Assembly (NCBI GenBank): GCA_037893245.1
Contig: JBAIAA010000413.1
Coordinates: 434,001 to 498,000, forward strand
Origin: Crossaster papposus
Lineage: Eukaryota > Echinodermata > Asteroidea > Velatida > Solasteridae
DNA length: 64,000 nt
Direction of reading: 5' to 3'
Part shown: one piece after another, positions 63,960 to 64,000 of the stretch
Position numbering within the stretch: position 1 is the stretch's first letter
Layout: every line of letters starts with the position of its first letter
Notes under the pieces: model-generated
Database searches by the model: none
Told to the model about the DNA's origin: nothing
What the model saw: only the letters and a program-made list of their open reading frames with translations
Program-made: the position numbers and the translations under genes

Positions 63960-64000
63960 TTGGTCTTTATCTTTCCATTTCTTTTCAATTTTTAGTAGGT
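63960..64000 (+). repeat. Partial satellite copy at window edge
   Basis: The first 41 bases of the next monomer, in register, cut off by the window end. Both ends of the window lie inside satellite, so neither array boundary is visible. Confidence 0.97.

Larger units (their letters stand above)
49866..64000 (+). repeat. Satellite copies 103-131 plus partial: A/C domain
   Basis: In this domain family C takes the place of B. Copies 105-108, 110-113 and 114-117 form a 1944-bp 4-mer read three times: C with AATTTTCC, C with AAATGGTGG, C with TTGATC, then A. Copy 109 (A, with AAATTTTGG) is inserted between the first and second. Copies 118-131 are looser mixtures of A and C, ending with three consecutive A copies (62502-63959). 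The only family B copy is 124 (60072-60557), which has the rare GATCGTATG allele of copy 100. Monomer length stays at 486 bp throughout. Confidence 0.9.

Noticed and set aside
1..64000. CRISPR array
   Set aside because: The repeat unit is 486 bp with no short-repeat and unique-spacer arrangement; copies adjoin directly without spacers.
1..64000. Ribosomal RNA, 5S, tRNA or snRNA gene inside the repeat (rDNA spacer idea)
   Set aside because: I found no 5S-like internal control region, tRNA cloverleaf or rRNA segment in the monomer on either strand. The octamer motif alone does not make an snRNA promoter.

Overview
This window is one uninterrupted satellite DNA array with no convincing protein-coding gene, RNA gene, CRISPR array or operon. 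A 486-bp unit is repeated head to tail in a single orientation: 131 copies (one interrupted, four 3 bp longer) plus a 41-bp partial copy at the right edge. By eye, neighbouring copies differ at only a few positions. The only non-satellite DNA is a 273-bp palindromic, non-autonomous DNA transposon (MITE) inserted in copy 8 (3547-3819) with a perfect 8-bp target-site duplication. Long homogeneous satellite plus a MITE points to a eukaryote, probably an animal and perhaps a fish. The taxon is a guess, because nothing here is diagnostic. Pericentromeric, centromeric or subtelomeric heterochromatin is the natural setting, but the window does not show which.

Copies are numbered from the frame starting TTGGTCTTTA at base 1, and offsets are counted from that T. 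Two linked diagnostic sites, offsets 202 (G/A) and 234 (A/T), sort the copies into three families: A (G202/A234, 58 copies), B (A202/T234, 55) and C (G202/T234, 18). The fourth combination was not seen. Higher-order organisation changes along the window: copies 1-7, mostly A with private variants (1-3402); copy 8 with the MITE (3403-4169); a 4-mer repeated twice (4170-8057); a mixed block with four B copies in a row (8058-11945); a 9/10-monomer block duplicated in tandem (11946-21179); a B-A pair joining segment (21180-22151); a strict B-A dimer block (22152-30908); a mixed block (30909-34313); an A-B-B-A-B 5-mer repeated twice (34314-39173); an A-B-B trimer repeated five times (39174-46463); a transitional stretch (46464-49865); and a terminal domain in which C replaces B (49866-64000). 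This patchwork is what unequal crossing-over and gene conversion are expected to leave.

The monomer itself has structure: a 40-bp dyad around a perfect 22-bp palindrome (offsets 346-385), a 50-bp nested hairpin (253-302), a 17-bp inverted repeat (120-136), a perfect POU/octamer motif ATGCAAAT (313-320), and many short A/T tracts. These could support cruciforms, bending, protein binding or a structured transcript. The sequence alone does not show that any of them is functional. All copy classifications were made by reading, so counts could be off by one or two.
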